Below are positions 1 to 6,509 of a stretch of 12,706 nucleotides of DNA, in pieces. Source of the DNA: Enteractinococcus helveticum (GTDB lineage Bacteria > Actinomycetota > Actinomycetes > Actinomycetales > Micrococcaceae); the NCBI RefSeq assembly GCF_020742345.1, contig NZ_DYXC01000080.1:1-12706 (forward strand), read 5' to 3'. The stretch's first letter is position 1, and each line of letters begins with the position of its first letter. Under the pieces are notes generated by a model. It was not told the origin of the DNA, made no database searches, and saw only the letters and a program-made list of their open reading frames with translations. The translations under genes and the position numbers were made by a program.

Positions 1-638
1 CTATCGATAAGATCAGAGCCGCGGATGCGCCAGCGTTGGGCGTGATCCTCTGGGCTGGGTGGGTGTTCTTGAATGCGCATCGGCAGCACAGCGAGCAGTG
101 AGATGGCAGCGCACAGGGCGGTGAAGTTGAAGACCCAGACATCGGATGCCACCTCGCTGATCTGTACAGCGGCGAATGGGCCGATGGCCATGCCCAGCGT
201 GGCGGCTAACGAATAGTAGCCCAGACCCTCGCTGCGGCGGCTTGTAGGGATGACATCAATGACCACCGAGGTGATAGCTGTGGAAATGATGCCGAACGCC
301 GTGCCCTGGATAATGCGCAGCACGATCATCAGGCTGTAGTGATCAACCAACGGATAGATCAGCGAGCTGACAGTAAAGACGATCAGCGAGATGATCAGGG
401 CGCGTTTCCGTCCGATGAAGTCCAGGTACTTGCCGATCACCAGACGCACCAGGCCTGCGCCGACCACGAATGAACTGGCCGCAAAGCCTGCTGCGGTGTC
501 ATTGGCCTGAAATCGGTCGGCAGCATACAGTGCCATGAATGTCATCAGAGCGACGAACACAATGTATGCGCCCAGCAACACGGTGAAGGCTAGGAAGTAG
601 TCGCGGGTGAATAGCGCGTTCTTGGTTGTAGCAGTCAT
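1..638 (-). CDS. MFS transporter, DHA1-like (partial, C-terminus outside window)
   Basis: This frame is open from an ATG at 638 down to the window edge and gives the first 212 residues of a major facilitator protein that should be about 400 residues long. The visible part holds the first six or so hydrophobic membrane segments. It has the MFS motif A loop between TM2 and TM3 (GKYLDFIGRKR, about residues 69-79) and a GP pair in TM5 like the antiporter motif C. It aligns without gaps over its first 80 residues with the second transporter in this window (2481-3677), and the two share a 20-base identical stretch (466-485 and 3505-3524). I infer a proton-driven efflux or uptake carrier in the inner membrane; the substrate cannot be read. 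There is no convincing Shine-Dalgarno sequence before this ATG, so the start could be leaderless or wrong. It is divergent from the SDR gene at 860. Confidence 0.9.
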   Translation of the reverse strand, partial: MTATTKNALFTRDYFLAFTVLLGAYIVFVALMTFMALYAADRFQANDTAAGFAASSFVVGAGLVRLVIGKYLDFIGRKRALIISLIVFTVSSLIYPLVDHYSLMIVLRIIQGTAFGIISTAITSVVIDVIPTSRRSEGLGYYSLAATLGMAIGPFAAVQISEVASDVWVFNFTALCAAISLLAVLPMRIQEHPPSPEDHAQRWRIRGSDLID

Positions 639-859
639 TTACTGAAACCAGACGTTTGACATATCCCCGGACCCATTTCACTCATAAATCGTTGGTTAAC
701 ACAACGGTTTTAGCCACGATACTACTGATCGGCACAAAAGCAACACTGCCGACCAGATTCTTTTGAATCTCCCATTGTTTCAGGCGTGATCGGCGTGCTT
801 GTATAGGGGTATCTCATTGCGCAGTTCGAAGCTCGACTTTGCGACACAGGAGTTTTTGT
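639..859. promoter_or_regulatory. Divergent intergenic region between MFS transporter and SDR fusion gene
   Basis: This 221-bp gap separates two divergent genes and must carry both promoters. No strong -35/-10 pair stands out. An imperfect inverted repeat centred on GTTAAC (691-705, GTTG...CAAC arms) is a possible operator. The SDR gene has a good AGGAG at 848-852, seven bases before ATG 860. I see no RNA gene here. Confidence 0.35.
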
Positions 860-2467
860 ATGCGAATTGCAGTCGTAGGAGCAACCGGCAATGCCGGGAC
901 CGCAGTGTTGCGCCAGTTAGCCCGCCAGGACAGCGTCGAATCGATCCTTGGTATTGCGCGTCGGCTCCCAAATCAAGCATTAGAACCATATAGCCATGCG
1001 GAATGGCGCAGCATCGACGTCCAATTCGAAGACTCGCGTGCCGAACTGACCACCGCATTAACCGACTACGATGCGGTCATTCACCTCGCTTGGCTTATCC
1101 AACCCAATACAGAACGCGAGCTGCTGCGCCGCGTCAATGTTGACGGCACGAGACATGTGCTGGAGGCCGCAGCTGCCGCCGGCGTCAAACACATTGTTGT
1201 CGCCTCCTCGGTTGGGGCATACTCCGGGGTGACCGACAATCAATTACGTGATGAATCCTGGCCCACCAATGGCATTGCCAGTTCGCACTACAGCATGGAT
1301 AAGGCTGCCCAAGAGCGCGTCATCGACGAATTCCAGATCAAACACCCCGATGTAACGGTGGCTCGCCTGCGCCCGGCACTGAAATTCCAGGCCAGCGCGG
1401 CATCAGAAATCCAGCGCTACTTTTTAGGCGAGTGGGTTCCGGTGCAGCTGTTACGTGCCGGACGGCCACCGATTATTCCATTTCCGAAAGAGGCCCGCGC
1501 GCAGGTGGTGCATACCGACGACGTCGCACGCGCCTACGTGCTCGCGGCTCTGACGGGTGCCGAAGGAGCATTCAATATTTGTGCCGACGATATTTTGACC
1601 CCGCAAATTATTGGGGGAGTGCTCACCGGAAATCCGAAATATGGTCGCGTACTGCCGATCCCGAGTAAGGCACTGCGGCCGTTAGTCAAGGCTGCGCACC
1701 GTTCCGGATTGCTGGCCGCCGATGAGGGCTGGCTGGATATGGCGGTGCATTCGCCGCTGATGGATAACACCCGAGCCAAACAAGAACTCGGCTGGGAACC
1801 TTTAAAGACCGCAGCTCAAGCCCTGGACGAACTTATTGAGGGTATGGCAGTCGGTGAGGGTCGACGTTCGGCGCCCATGCGCCCACGTCAACAGCGCTCG
1901 GTGGCACCGTTTGTCTTGCCGCCGAAAGGTCACCGGCTGCCCGATGATATTGATGCCATGGCGCTGCGCCAGTACATGGCCGACCATCTGGCAGGGGCCA
2001 CCGCAGGGCGTGGCCGGATGGCACGACTTGCGAAGGCATTTGCGAATACACCGATGTATGGTGAGATTGCGTCGGTGGCCGATGAGGTGCGGCTTGAACA
2101 TAAGTATTTGCAGAAGCTGATGAACCGTCAAGGCTTTCCCCGTCCCGGGATTTCGGCCCCGGCGCTGTGGGTTGGCGAGCGGGTTGCGCGGGTGAAATCA
2201 TATTTCCCGAAGGAGCTCAAAAACGCCCCATCGGTGCTGGTATTAGAAACTGAACTGATGCTTTCGGCGGTGACCGGCAAGTTGCACGGTTGGAAAACCC
2301 TGCTGAATAATACCGCTGCTCTGGGTGTTCCGGCCAGTGTGTTTGAACAGCTTATCGAGGATACCGAACGCCAGTACGAAAAACTCCAGAAAGCTCACCA
2401 ATATGTTCGGGCGCGGGCGTTCAAGAAGTGCTATGAGTCCCAGGACCATCCGCTGGACAGGGGCTAA
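860..2467 (+). CDS. Extended SDR (NAD-dependent epimerase/dehydratase-like) fused to a C-terminal helical domain
   Basis: A 535-residue protein. I chose ATG 860 because AGGAG sits seven bases upstream and the protein then begins directly with the Rossmann strand MRIAVVGATGNAG; an in-frame TTG at 839 would add seven residues. Residues 1 to about 325 are an extended short-chain dehydrogenase: GxxGxxG NAD(P)-binding turn at 7-13, Ser at 116-117 (VASSVGAYSG), and catalytic Tyr144-x3-Lys148 (YSMDK). The substrate is unknown; the family covers nucleotide-sugar epimerases and related oxidoreductases. After a proline/arginine-rich linker (about 330-355), residues 355-535 form a second region rich in predicted helix, with charged E/H/K heptad-like stretches (EVRLEHKYLQKLM, ETELMLSAV). 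From memory it resembles small stand-alone helical proteins of actinobacteria without known function. The gene converges on the MFS gene at 2481 with only 13 bases between them. Confidence 0.85.
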   Translation: MRIAVVGATGNAGTAVLRQLARQDSVESILGIARRLPNQALEPYSHAEWRSIDVQFEDSRAELTTALTDYDAVIHLAWLIQPNTERELLRRVNVDGTRHVLEAAAAAGVKHIVVASSVGAYSGVTDNQLRDESWPTNGIASSHYSMDKAAQERVIDEFQIKHPDVTVARLRPALKFQASAASEIQRYFLGEWVPVQLLRAGRPPIIPFPKEARAQVVHTDDVARAYVLAALTGAEGAFNICADDILTPQIIGGVLTGNPKYGRVLPIPSKALRPLVKAAHRSGLLAADEGWLDMAVHSPLMDNTRAKQELGWEPLKTAAQALDELIEGMAVGEGRRSAPMRPRQQRSVAPFVLPPKGHRLPDDIDAMALRQYMADHLAGATAGRGRMARLAKAFANTPMYGEIASVADEVRLEHKYLQKLMNRQGFPRPGISAPALWVGERVARVKSYFPKELKNAPSVLVLETELMLSAVTGKLHGWKTLLNNTAALGVPASVFEQLIEDTERQYEKLQKAHQYVRARAFKKCYESQDHPLDRG

Positions 2468-2480
2468 CGGCGTCCGTCTG

Positions 2481-3677
2481 TTATCTTGGGGCGATTGCTC
2501 CACGTGCATGACGACCGTGGGCGAACCAGTACACGATCAGACCGAGCATCACGATACTTGCCCCGGCCAGGTAGAGGCCGGTGTATCCGGTCAGCCCGAT
2601 CATGAACCCTAACATGACCGGGCCGATCGCTAGGCCTGAGTCCAGGGCAAGGTAGTGGGTTGAGGTCGCGATGGGAATGCGGTTCGTCGTCGTCCGACTT
2701 ATTCCCACGGCCTGCAAGCTTGGTAGTGCGGCACCGTGACCAAATCCGCCCAGTGTCGCGGCGATGATGAAATGCCACAGGCTGTCGGCCACCGCGATCA
2801 CGGCCAGCCCGAGCACCAGTGCGAGCAGGGCTCCGGGCAGTACAGCGTTTTCGCCGTAGCGGTCGTGCATGCGGCCGGCGAAGAGTCGGACCACGAGCAT
2901 GGCGAACGCCCAGACAAAAAAGAACATGGATGCGGTACTGGCCATGTCTAACCCCACCAGGTAGGCGGGCAGATAGGTCATGACAACGGAGAAACCGGTG
3001 GAGGTCAGCAGGCCGACGACGGCGATTGACAGCATGTTGAAATCGACCAGATCCGAGCCGCGAATGCGCCATCGGCGGTCGTATTCGTCCTGGGTTGGGG
3101 TGCGTTCTTTGACCGTCATCGGCAGCACCGATAGCAGTGCCACAATGGCACAAATTGTGGTGAAGCCGAAGACCCAGAGACTGGAGGCGCGTTCACTGAG
3201 TTGTATCGCGGCCAGTGGTCCAACCGCATTGGAGACCGTGCCGGCTAGGGAAATATACCCTAATCCTTCGCTGAGGCGGCCCAGTGGGATTAGGGTGATG
3301 ACGGTGGAGCTGATCGTCGTCGAAGCAACACCAAAGGCTGCCCCGTGGATGAACCGGACGAGCACTAGCAGCGCGTAGCTATTCAGGATCGGGTAGATCA
3401 GGCAGGATAAGACGAATAGTGCCAGGGTGATGATCAGGGTGCGTTTGCGCCCGATGAAGTCTAAGTATTTGCCGATTAGGATGCGCGATAGTGCCCCGCC
3501 GGCAACGAATGAACTGGCCGCAAATCCAGCGGCGGTGTCGTTGACACTGAATTGCTTGACGGCATACAACGCCATGTAGGACATCAGGGTAATAAATACC
3601 AGGCTGATGCCGAGCATGACGACGAACGCCCGCAGATAGTCTGGCGTCCAGAGGCGTTGCTCGGAGGTTGAAGACAT
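2481..3677 (-). CDS. MFS transporter, DHA1-like (paralogue of the one at 1-638)
   Basis: A complete 398-residue major facilitator protein, the usual family length, with about twelve hydrophobic segments. Motif A (GKYLDFIGRKR) lies at residues 69-79, and a GP pair at about 153-154 in TM5 fits the motif C region of drug:H+ antiporter families. The central cytoplasmic loop after TM6 carries the shared segment RWRIRGSDL, also present near the edge of the partial paralogue. Function is inferred as an inner-membrane secondary transporter, probably an exporter, substrate unknown. The ATG at 3677 has only a weak AAGGG three bases upstream. The stop lies 13 bases from the end of the convergent SDR gene, with no clear terminator between. 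Confidence 0.9.
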   Translation of the reverse strand: MSSTSEQRLWTPDYLRAFVVMLGISLVFITLMSYMALYAVKQFSVNDTAAGFAASSFVAGGALSRILIGKYLDFIGRKRTLIITLALFVLSCLIYPILNSYALLVLVRFIHGAAFGVASTTISSTVITLIPLGRLSEGLGYISLAGTVSNAVGPLAAIQLSERASSLWVFGFTTICAIVALLSVLPMTVKERTPTQDEYDRRWRIRGSDLVDFNMLSIAVVGLLTSTGFSVVMTYLPAYLVGLDMASTASMFFFVWAFAMLVVRLFAGRMHDRYGENAVLPGALLALVLGLAVIAVADSLWHFIIAATLGGFGHGAALPSLQAVGISRTTTNRIPIATSTHYLALDSGLAIGPVMLGFMIGLTGYTGLYLAGASIVMLGLIVYWFAHGRHARGAIAPR

Positions 3678-3852
3678 GAACCCTTACTACATAGGCAAAA
3701 CAGCGGCCTGTTGATTTTCGTGAAAGTGTGGATCGGGGCGGCAATACTTGCACGGCCTTAAACGCCAGCATAATGGGCTACCCTGCTTCTGTTATAGCAG
3801 AGAGCGCTTTGGTCTGGGTCAAGCTTTTGTCATCAAAACCAATAAGAACTGC

Positions 3853-3870
3853 GTTCGTGAGCTCGCGAAC
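3853..3870. promoter_or_regulatory. 18-bp near-perfect palindrome, possible operator
   Basis: GTTCGTGAGCTCGCGAAC reads almost the same on both strands, with a single mismatched pair (T/G) and GAGCTC at its centre. It lies about 180 bases upstream of the MFS gene that starts at 3677, rather far for a direct repressor site. It also falls inside the unexplained minus-strand reading frame, so it may simply be remnant coding sequence. Confidence 0.25.
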
Positions 3871-3932
3871 CTGCTCGGATCGCCCTGTAAATAGGTGATG
3901 AAATTTGAATTTGCGCCTTCGCGAGAGCCCTG

Positions 3933-4060
3933 GTGAATACCCCAACTTCGCGTACCCTTGGAGACAATATTCGCCGGTGGAAGCGGATCGTTTTGAACTA
4001 CACGATTTTCAGCCAAACTGCGGCCATTACCCCGTTTCGGTGCGGGCCAGTACTGCCCCA
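3933..4060 (+). pseudogene. Possible 5' remnant of an XRE-type HTH regulator gene
   Basis: From GTG 3933 the frame reads VNTPTSRTLGDNIRRWKRI, which looks like the start of many actinobacterial XRE-family regulators (a leading helix of the form LGxNIRRWRKxxxLT). The following helix-turn-helix is not intact in this frame. A one-base shift near 4030-4035 would restore a stretch of the form AAITPVSVRA that could be the recognition helix region. The frame then runs into the antisense end of the lyase gene. This is similarity judged by eye over about 20 residues, so it may be chance. A coding-like frame on the other strand overlaps it. Confidence 0.25.
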
Positions 4061-4061
4061 C
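4040..4061 (-). terminator. Stem-loop just after the CitE-like gene, possible terminator
   Basis: GTG and GGGC (4040-4042, 4044-4047) pair with GCCC and CAC (4055-4061), giving a seven-pair stem with a one-base bulge and a seven-base loop. It begins five bases after the stop of the minus-strand lyase gene. There is no T-run after it on the minus strand, so any termination would be weak or factor-dependent. Confidence 0.3.
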
Positions 4062-4065
4062 GCGC

Positions 4066-5019
4066 CTAGTAGTGGTAGGTGTCTGTCGGCGCGGAACTGT
4101 AATTTTCTGAAGTTGCAGGGCGGGTCCACTCGATGCCTAGCGCTTCGGCCAGCTCGATGATGCCATTGGAACGGGCAAGGCGGGGCAGATCTGAACCATT
4201 GCGAATCTGTCCGCCGTCGTTTTCAAACTCCGCCAAGAAGTCATGTGCCCAGGTGAGCTCCTCCTGTGAGGGGCTCAGGCCAGAGTTAATGGTTGCAGTT
4301 TGCTCAGGCAGCAGACATAGTTTGCCGGTAAACCCGAACTCAGAAGCGATGGAGGCTCCCTGAATCAAGTTCTTGCTGATCGTGCCCTGTGTTGGCCCAT
4401 CGATCGGAGACGGCAACATTGCAGCTTTAGATGCGATCGTGAACTGGCTGCGCGCATAGGCCAACGCTCGCGGTGAACCGCCGAAACCGGTGTCTCTGCG
4501 AAAATCGCCCACCCCGAAGGCCAGGCGGAAGGTGCCGCGTGCTGCAGCAATCGAGTTGATGCGCTGTAAACCGCGGGCGGTTTCGACAAGCGCTACGATG
4601 GGCACTCCTGGCAGACGTGCAGCGGTTTCGTTGACGTGGTCGGTGGATTCAACCATCGCTAACATGACGCCCAACAGCCCGCCATTATGGTGTGGACCAT
4701 CGAGCTCATGGCTGATGTATTTGGCTAACTCCGTGACGTCCTTTTCCCACCATGGTGTGCCATAACCATTGATGCGCACCCAGCCGGTGTGACCGGTGGT
4801 GAACTGGTCAGCGACGTGTTGAAGAGCCCGGTCCTTGTCTTTGGGCGCTACTGCATCTTCAATGTCGTAGAGGACGACGTCGGCCGCGGAATCTTCGGCG
4901 GCTTGAAAACGTTCCTGTTGTACGGCATTAACTAACAACCACGATCGCGCAAGATCCGCCTGAACTTTTTGACCCGGCGATGGAGAAACGTATGTGGTCA
5001 TGATAGAACTGTTGGACAC
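4066..5019 (-). CDS. CitE-like HpcH/HpaI family aldolase/lyase
   Basis: A member of the HpcH/HpaI aldolase / citrate lyase beta-subunit-like superfamily (TIM-barrel, divalent-metal lyases of CoA thioesters or 2-keto acids). From the chosen GTG start it has 317 residues. Visible family motifs are RSWLLV near residue 25, YDIEDAV with Asp52, Glu54 and Asp55, the VRING strand, LVETARGL with the metal-binding Glu, and FGVGDFRRDTG with the metal-ligand Asp. The usual C-terminal GK-x-IHPxQ motif reads GKLCLLPEQ, so the His is replaced by Leu. The N-terminal F/L-V-P-G turn is also altered to LLVNA. The substrate is unknown. GTG 5019 has AAGGAG five bases upstream; ATG 5001 (six residues shorter) lacks a ribosome site. 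It stands alone on its strand, divergent from the peptidase C26 gene. Confidence 0.85.
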   Translation of the reverse strand: MSNSSIMTTYVSPSPGQKVQADLARSWLLVNAVQQERFQAAEDSAADVVLYDIEDAVAPKDKDRALQHVADQFTTGHTGWVRINGYGTPWWEKDVTELAKYISHELDGPHHNGGLLGVMLAMVESTDHVNETAARLPGVPIVALVETARGLQRINSIAAARGTFRLAFGVGDFRRDTGFGGSPRALAYARSQFTIASKAAMLPSPIDGPTQGTISKNLIQGASIASEFGFTGKLCLLPEQTATINSGLSPSQEELTWAHDFLAEFENDGGQIRNGSDLPRLARSNGIIELAEALGIEWTRPATSENYSSAPTDTYHY

Positions 5020-5064
5020 CAGATCTCCTTGAGATATCGCCCAAATTATTCGGCAATATGCGAG

Positions 5065-5095
5065 GTTGTAAAACTGTGGAAACTCGTTGTACAAC
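5065..5095 (-). promoter_or_regulatory. Paired palindromic sites over the likely promoter of the CitE-like gene
   Basis: GTTGTACAAC (5086-5095) is a perfect 10-bp palindrome. A degenerate copy, GTTGTAAAAC, lies at 5065-5074, exactly 21 bases away, about two helical turns. On the minus strand the sites overlap a plausible promoter: -35 TTGTAC and -10 TTACAA with 17 bases between. The start codon is about 45 bases downstream. The TTGTACAA form fits a GntR- or TetR-type dimeric regulator, but no regulator gene is next to it. Confidence 0.4.
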
Positions 5096-5141
5096 AGTAC
5101 CGTGACGCTCCAGCCTTAACCAAAGAATCAAGCTGCTGGGG

Positions 5142-5173
5142 CACGCGGTGTGCGTCATGTTACATGCCGCGTG
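5142..5173. repeat. Nested inverted repeat around CATGTTACATG
   Basis: An inner palindrome CATGT-T-ACATG (5156-5166) is flanked by a second perfect inverted pair, CACGCGG (5142-5148) and CCGCGTG (5167-5173). Seven unpaired bases lie on the left side only. The one-base centre cannot form a hairpin loop, so the inner part is more like a protein-binding dyad. The outer arms could form a stem just around the stop codon of the rhodanese remnant on the minus strand. Confidence 0.35.
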
Positions 5174-5333
5174 TGGCTAGCGTACTTGTGAGCGTTGGTG
5201 AGTATGAGTCTTGGACAATGGGTCGCCCGGTTTTCTGCGCGGCCGCTTCCAACCCACCCAGGTTTGTGACTCGCTGGATACCAGCATCTTGCATCAATTG
5301 AAAGGCCGCACCTAATCAGGACGCGGCGATACA
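5160..5333 (-). pseudogene. C-terminal remnant of a rhodanese-like domain protein
   Basis: Read on the minus strand, 5333 to 5160 gives C-IAAS-stop-L-GAAFQLMQDAG, then VTNLGGLEAAAQKTG, then about 25 residues to a TAA at 5160-5162. This matches the end of small rhodanese-like sulfurtransferase proteins, where the catalytic loop C-R-x-G-x-R-S is followed by G-A-A, a helix, and V-x-N-x-GG-L. The Cys (5331-5333) and GAA (from 5312) sit at the family spacing. The loop Arg is replaced by TGA (5316-5318) and the loop Ser by TTA, each one C-to-T change from CGA and TCA. I cannot see the N-terminal half of the domain upstream. An intact 44-codon frame starts at ATG 5294, but it would encode only the tail and has no good ribosome site. 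The match was made by eye. Confidence 0.5.
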
Positions 5334-5400
5334 AGCACTGTGACGGCGAGGACCGGGGAAGTTTTCCAAGCAGCAAAAATTTGACGACGCTATTATTCGA

Positions 5401-5521
5401 CCGCCCCAGAGTAGGGCGGATGTCTGCCTGGCAAAACCCAGATGGCCTTTACCTTCGGTGAAGGAATTATTCGCGCATAATCAACGTTCCACTAGTGCCT
5501 GCAGCCCTAGGTGCTGTAGGC
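5401..5521 (+). promoter_or_regulatory. Stem-loop-rich leader upstream of the peptidase C26 gene
   Basis: Four consecutive inverted repeats lie in 121 bases: CCGCCC/GGGCGG (5401-5406, 5414-5419); CTGG/CCAG (5428-5431, 5438-5441); CCTTC/GAAGG (5452-5456, 5460-5464); and GCCTGCAG/CTGTAGGC with one G-U pair and a nine-base loop (5497-5504, 5514-5521). If transcribed, they would form a structured 5' leader about 40 bases before the ribosome site at 5562-5568. I do not recognise a known riboswitch. The transcription start is unknown, so part of this could be promoter DNA. Confidence 0.35.
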
Positions 5522-5573
5522 TGGACCACTAATTTTCATTGCCGAGTAATTTTGAAACCATAAGGAGGCCATA

Positions 5574-6404
5574 TTGACTCATGACATCCACCCAGGATTT
5601 TCTGTCCGCTATTTCCAGCAGGAACAAGACTTTGAAAATGATGGCCGCCCCGTGGTCGGCGTCGTCGTGGCCCTATGGTCCCCGGAGCTGAGTTACGTTA
5701 CGGCTCAATTCATCCATGACCTCACAATGCAAGCTGTGAACACCATCCGAGAGTTGGGTGGCAGGCCGCTGGTGGTCGATAGTTCCGCCCCGACCCTGCA
5801 GCAACGCGGTACGAGCTGGCAGGACGACGTCGATGCTTTTGTCTTTCTGGGTGGCGCAGACGTCCACCCGGGCTTCTATTCCGATGTGGATCTGGCAGAA
5901 ACTATCCCGTGGATCGATGCGAAAGCGGATAAATTCTGTCTTGATTCCATTGGCCGGGCCGTGGATGAGGATCGGCCGGTTCTGGGCATTTGCCGTGGGT
6001 CTCAGCTGCTCAACGTTTCTCAGGGCGGCACGTTAGTGAACCATATTGATGGTCACCGAGTCGATTTGGGCAACGGCAACATGGGATTCATGGACGAGAA
6101 GGTCGAGCTGGTGCCCGATGCTCAGATCGCCGAGATTCTGGGCGGAGCGGGAACCATCGGTGTTCGTAGCGCCCACCATCAGACCGTGGAAACCCCGGGT
6201 GCTGGGTTGACCGTGGCGGCCTATGCGCACGATAACAGCATCGAAGCGATTGAGCACGCCGAGAAGCAATGGGTGATTGGACTGCAGTGGCATCCCGAGG
6301 AGGCTTCTGCCAATGTGGACCACCGTCGTCATATTTTCCAATCCCTGATCACCCAGGCCAGGGAACAGCACCAAGAAGCCAAACAGCCGGCCTTGCAGCG
6401 CTAG
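5574..6404 (+). CDS. Gamma-glutamyl-gamma-aminobutyrate hydrolase family protein (peptidase C26, PuuD-like)
   Basis: A 276-residue class I glutamine amidotransferase-like hydrolase. Family members cleave gamma-glutamyl amides such as gamma-glutamyl-GABA in putrescine catabolism. The full triad is visible: nucleophile Cys140 in GICRGSQLLN, and His240 and Glu242 in LQWHPEE. The family signatures GGADVHPGFY (93-102) and RSAHHQTV (198-205) are also present. The start is TTG 5574: AAGGAGG ends five bases upstream and no in-frame ATG occurs before the conserved domain. The length is slightly above the usual 250 or so because of a short N-terminal extension. No putrescine-pathway genes adjoin it. 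Its divergent neighbour is the CitE-like gene, so the physiological substrate is open. Confidence 0.88.
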   Translation: MTHDIHPGFSVRYFQQEQDFENDGRPVVGVVVALWSPELSYVTAQFIHDLTMQAVNTIRELGGRPLVVDSSAPTLQQRGTSWQDDVDAFVFLGGADVHPGFYSDVDLAETIPWIDAKADKFCLDSIGRAVDEDRPVLGICRGSQLLNVSQGGTLVNHIDGHRVDLGNGNMGFMDEKVELVPDAQIAEILGGAGTIGVRSAHHQTVETPGAGLTVAAYAHDNSIEAIEHAEKQWVIGLQWHPEEASANVDHRRHIFQSLITQAREQHQEAKQPALQR

Positions 6405-6420
6405 GCCCATCGGGCGCTTT
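6397..6420 (+). terminator. Weak hairpin at the end of the C26 gene
   Basis: AGCGC (6397-6401) can pair with GCGCT (6414-6418), followed by only TT, and the stem includes the stop codon region. The C26 gene and the TetR gene converge here with about 105 bases between their stops, and the rest of that gap (to 6509) holds nothing else I can support. Confidence 0.2.
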
Positions 6421-6509
6421 GGGCAGCAGGACGAACGAGAACCAAAACACTACAGCCTGGGTCGGCATGGCAATCCATCTCCAGCGTGTGGCGTTTTCCG
6501 TGTGTGAGG

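Larger units (their letters stand above)
3678..4065. other. 388-bp gap with possible gene remnants and inverted repeats
   Basis: No intact gene is convincing here. Three things are visible: a near-palindrome at 3853-3870; a plus-strand reading frame from GTG 3933 resembling the start of an XRE-type regulator; and a minus-strand frame, open for about 70 codons and ending at TAG 3778-3780. The last codes for a coding-like C-terminal stretch (SEQVRELTNAVLIGFDD) that I do not recognise and that has no obvious start. The promoter of the MFS gene at 2481-3677 should also lie near 3690-3780, but I cannot place it with confidence. Confidence 0.4.

Noticed and set aside
499..681. A 60-codon minus-strand frame with an ATG upstream of the first MFS gene
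   Set aside because: It lies in another frame over the start of the MFS gene and has no family features.
2464..3153. A 229-codon minus-strand open frame overlapping the MFS gene
   Set aside because: It is a shifted frame inside the MFS gene, rich in Arg, His and Pro, with no membrane segments or motifs.
3819..4061. An 80-codon minus-strand open frame in the 388-bp gap
   Set aside because: Its translation is low in pattern and its frame differs from the more coding-like minus-strand frame. It has no recognisable domain.
4969..5301. A 110-codon plus-strand open frame across the lyase promoter and rhodanese remnant
   Set aside because: It is antisense to the start of the lyase gene and to the better-supported rhodanese remnant, has no ribosome site, and its translation shows no recognisable motif.
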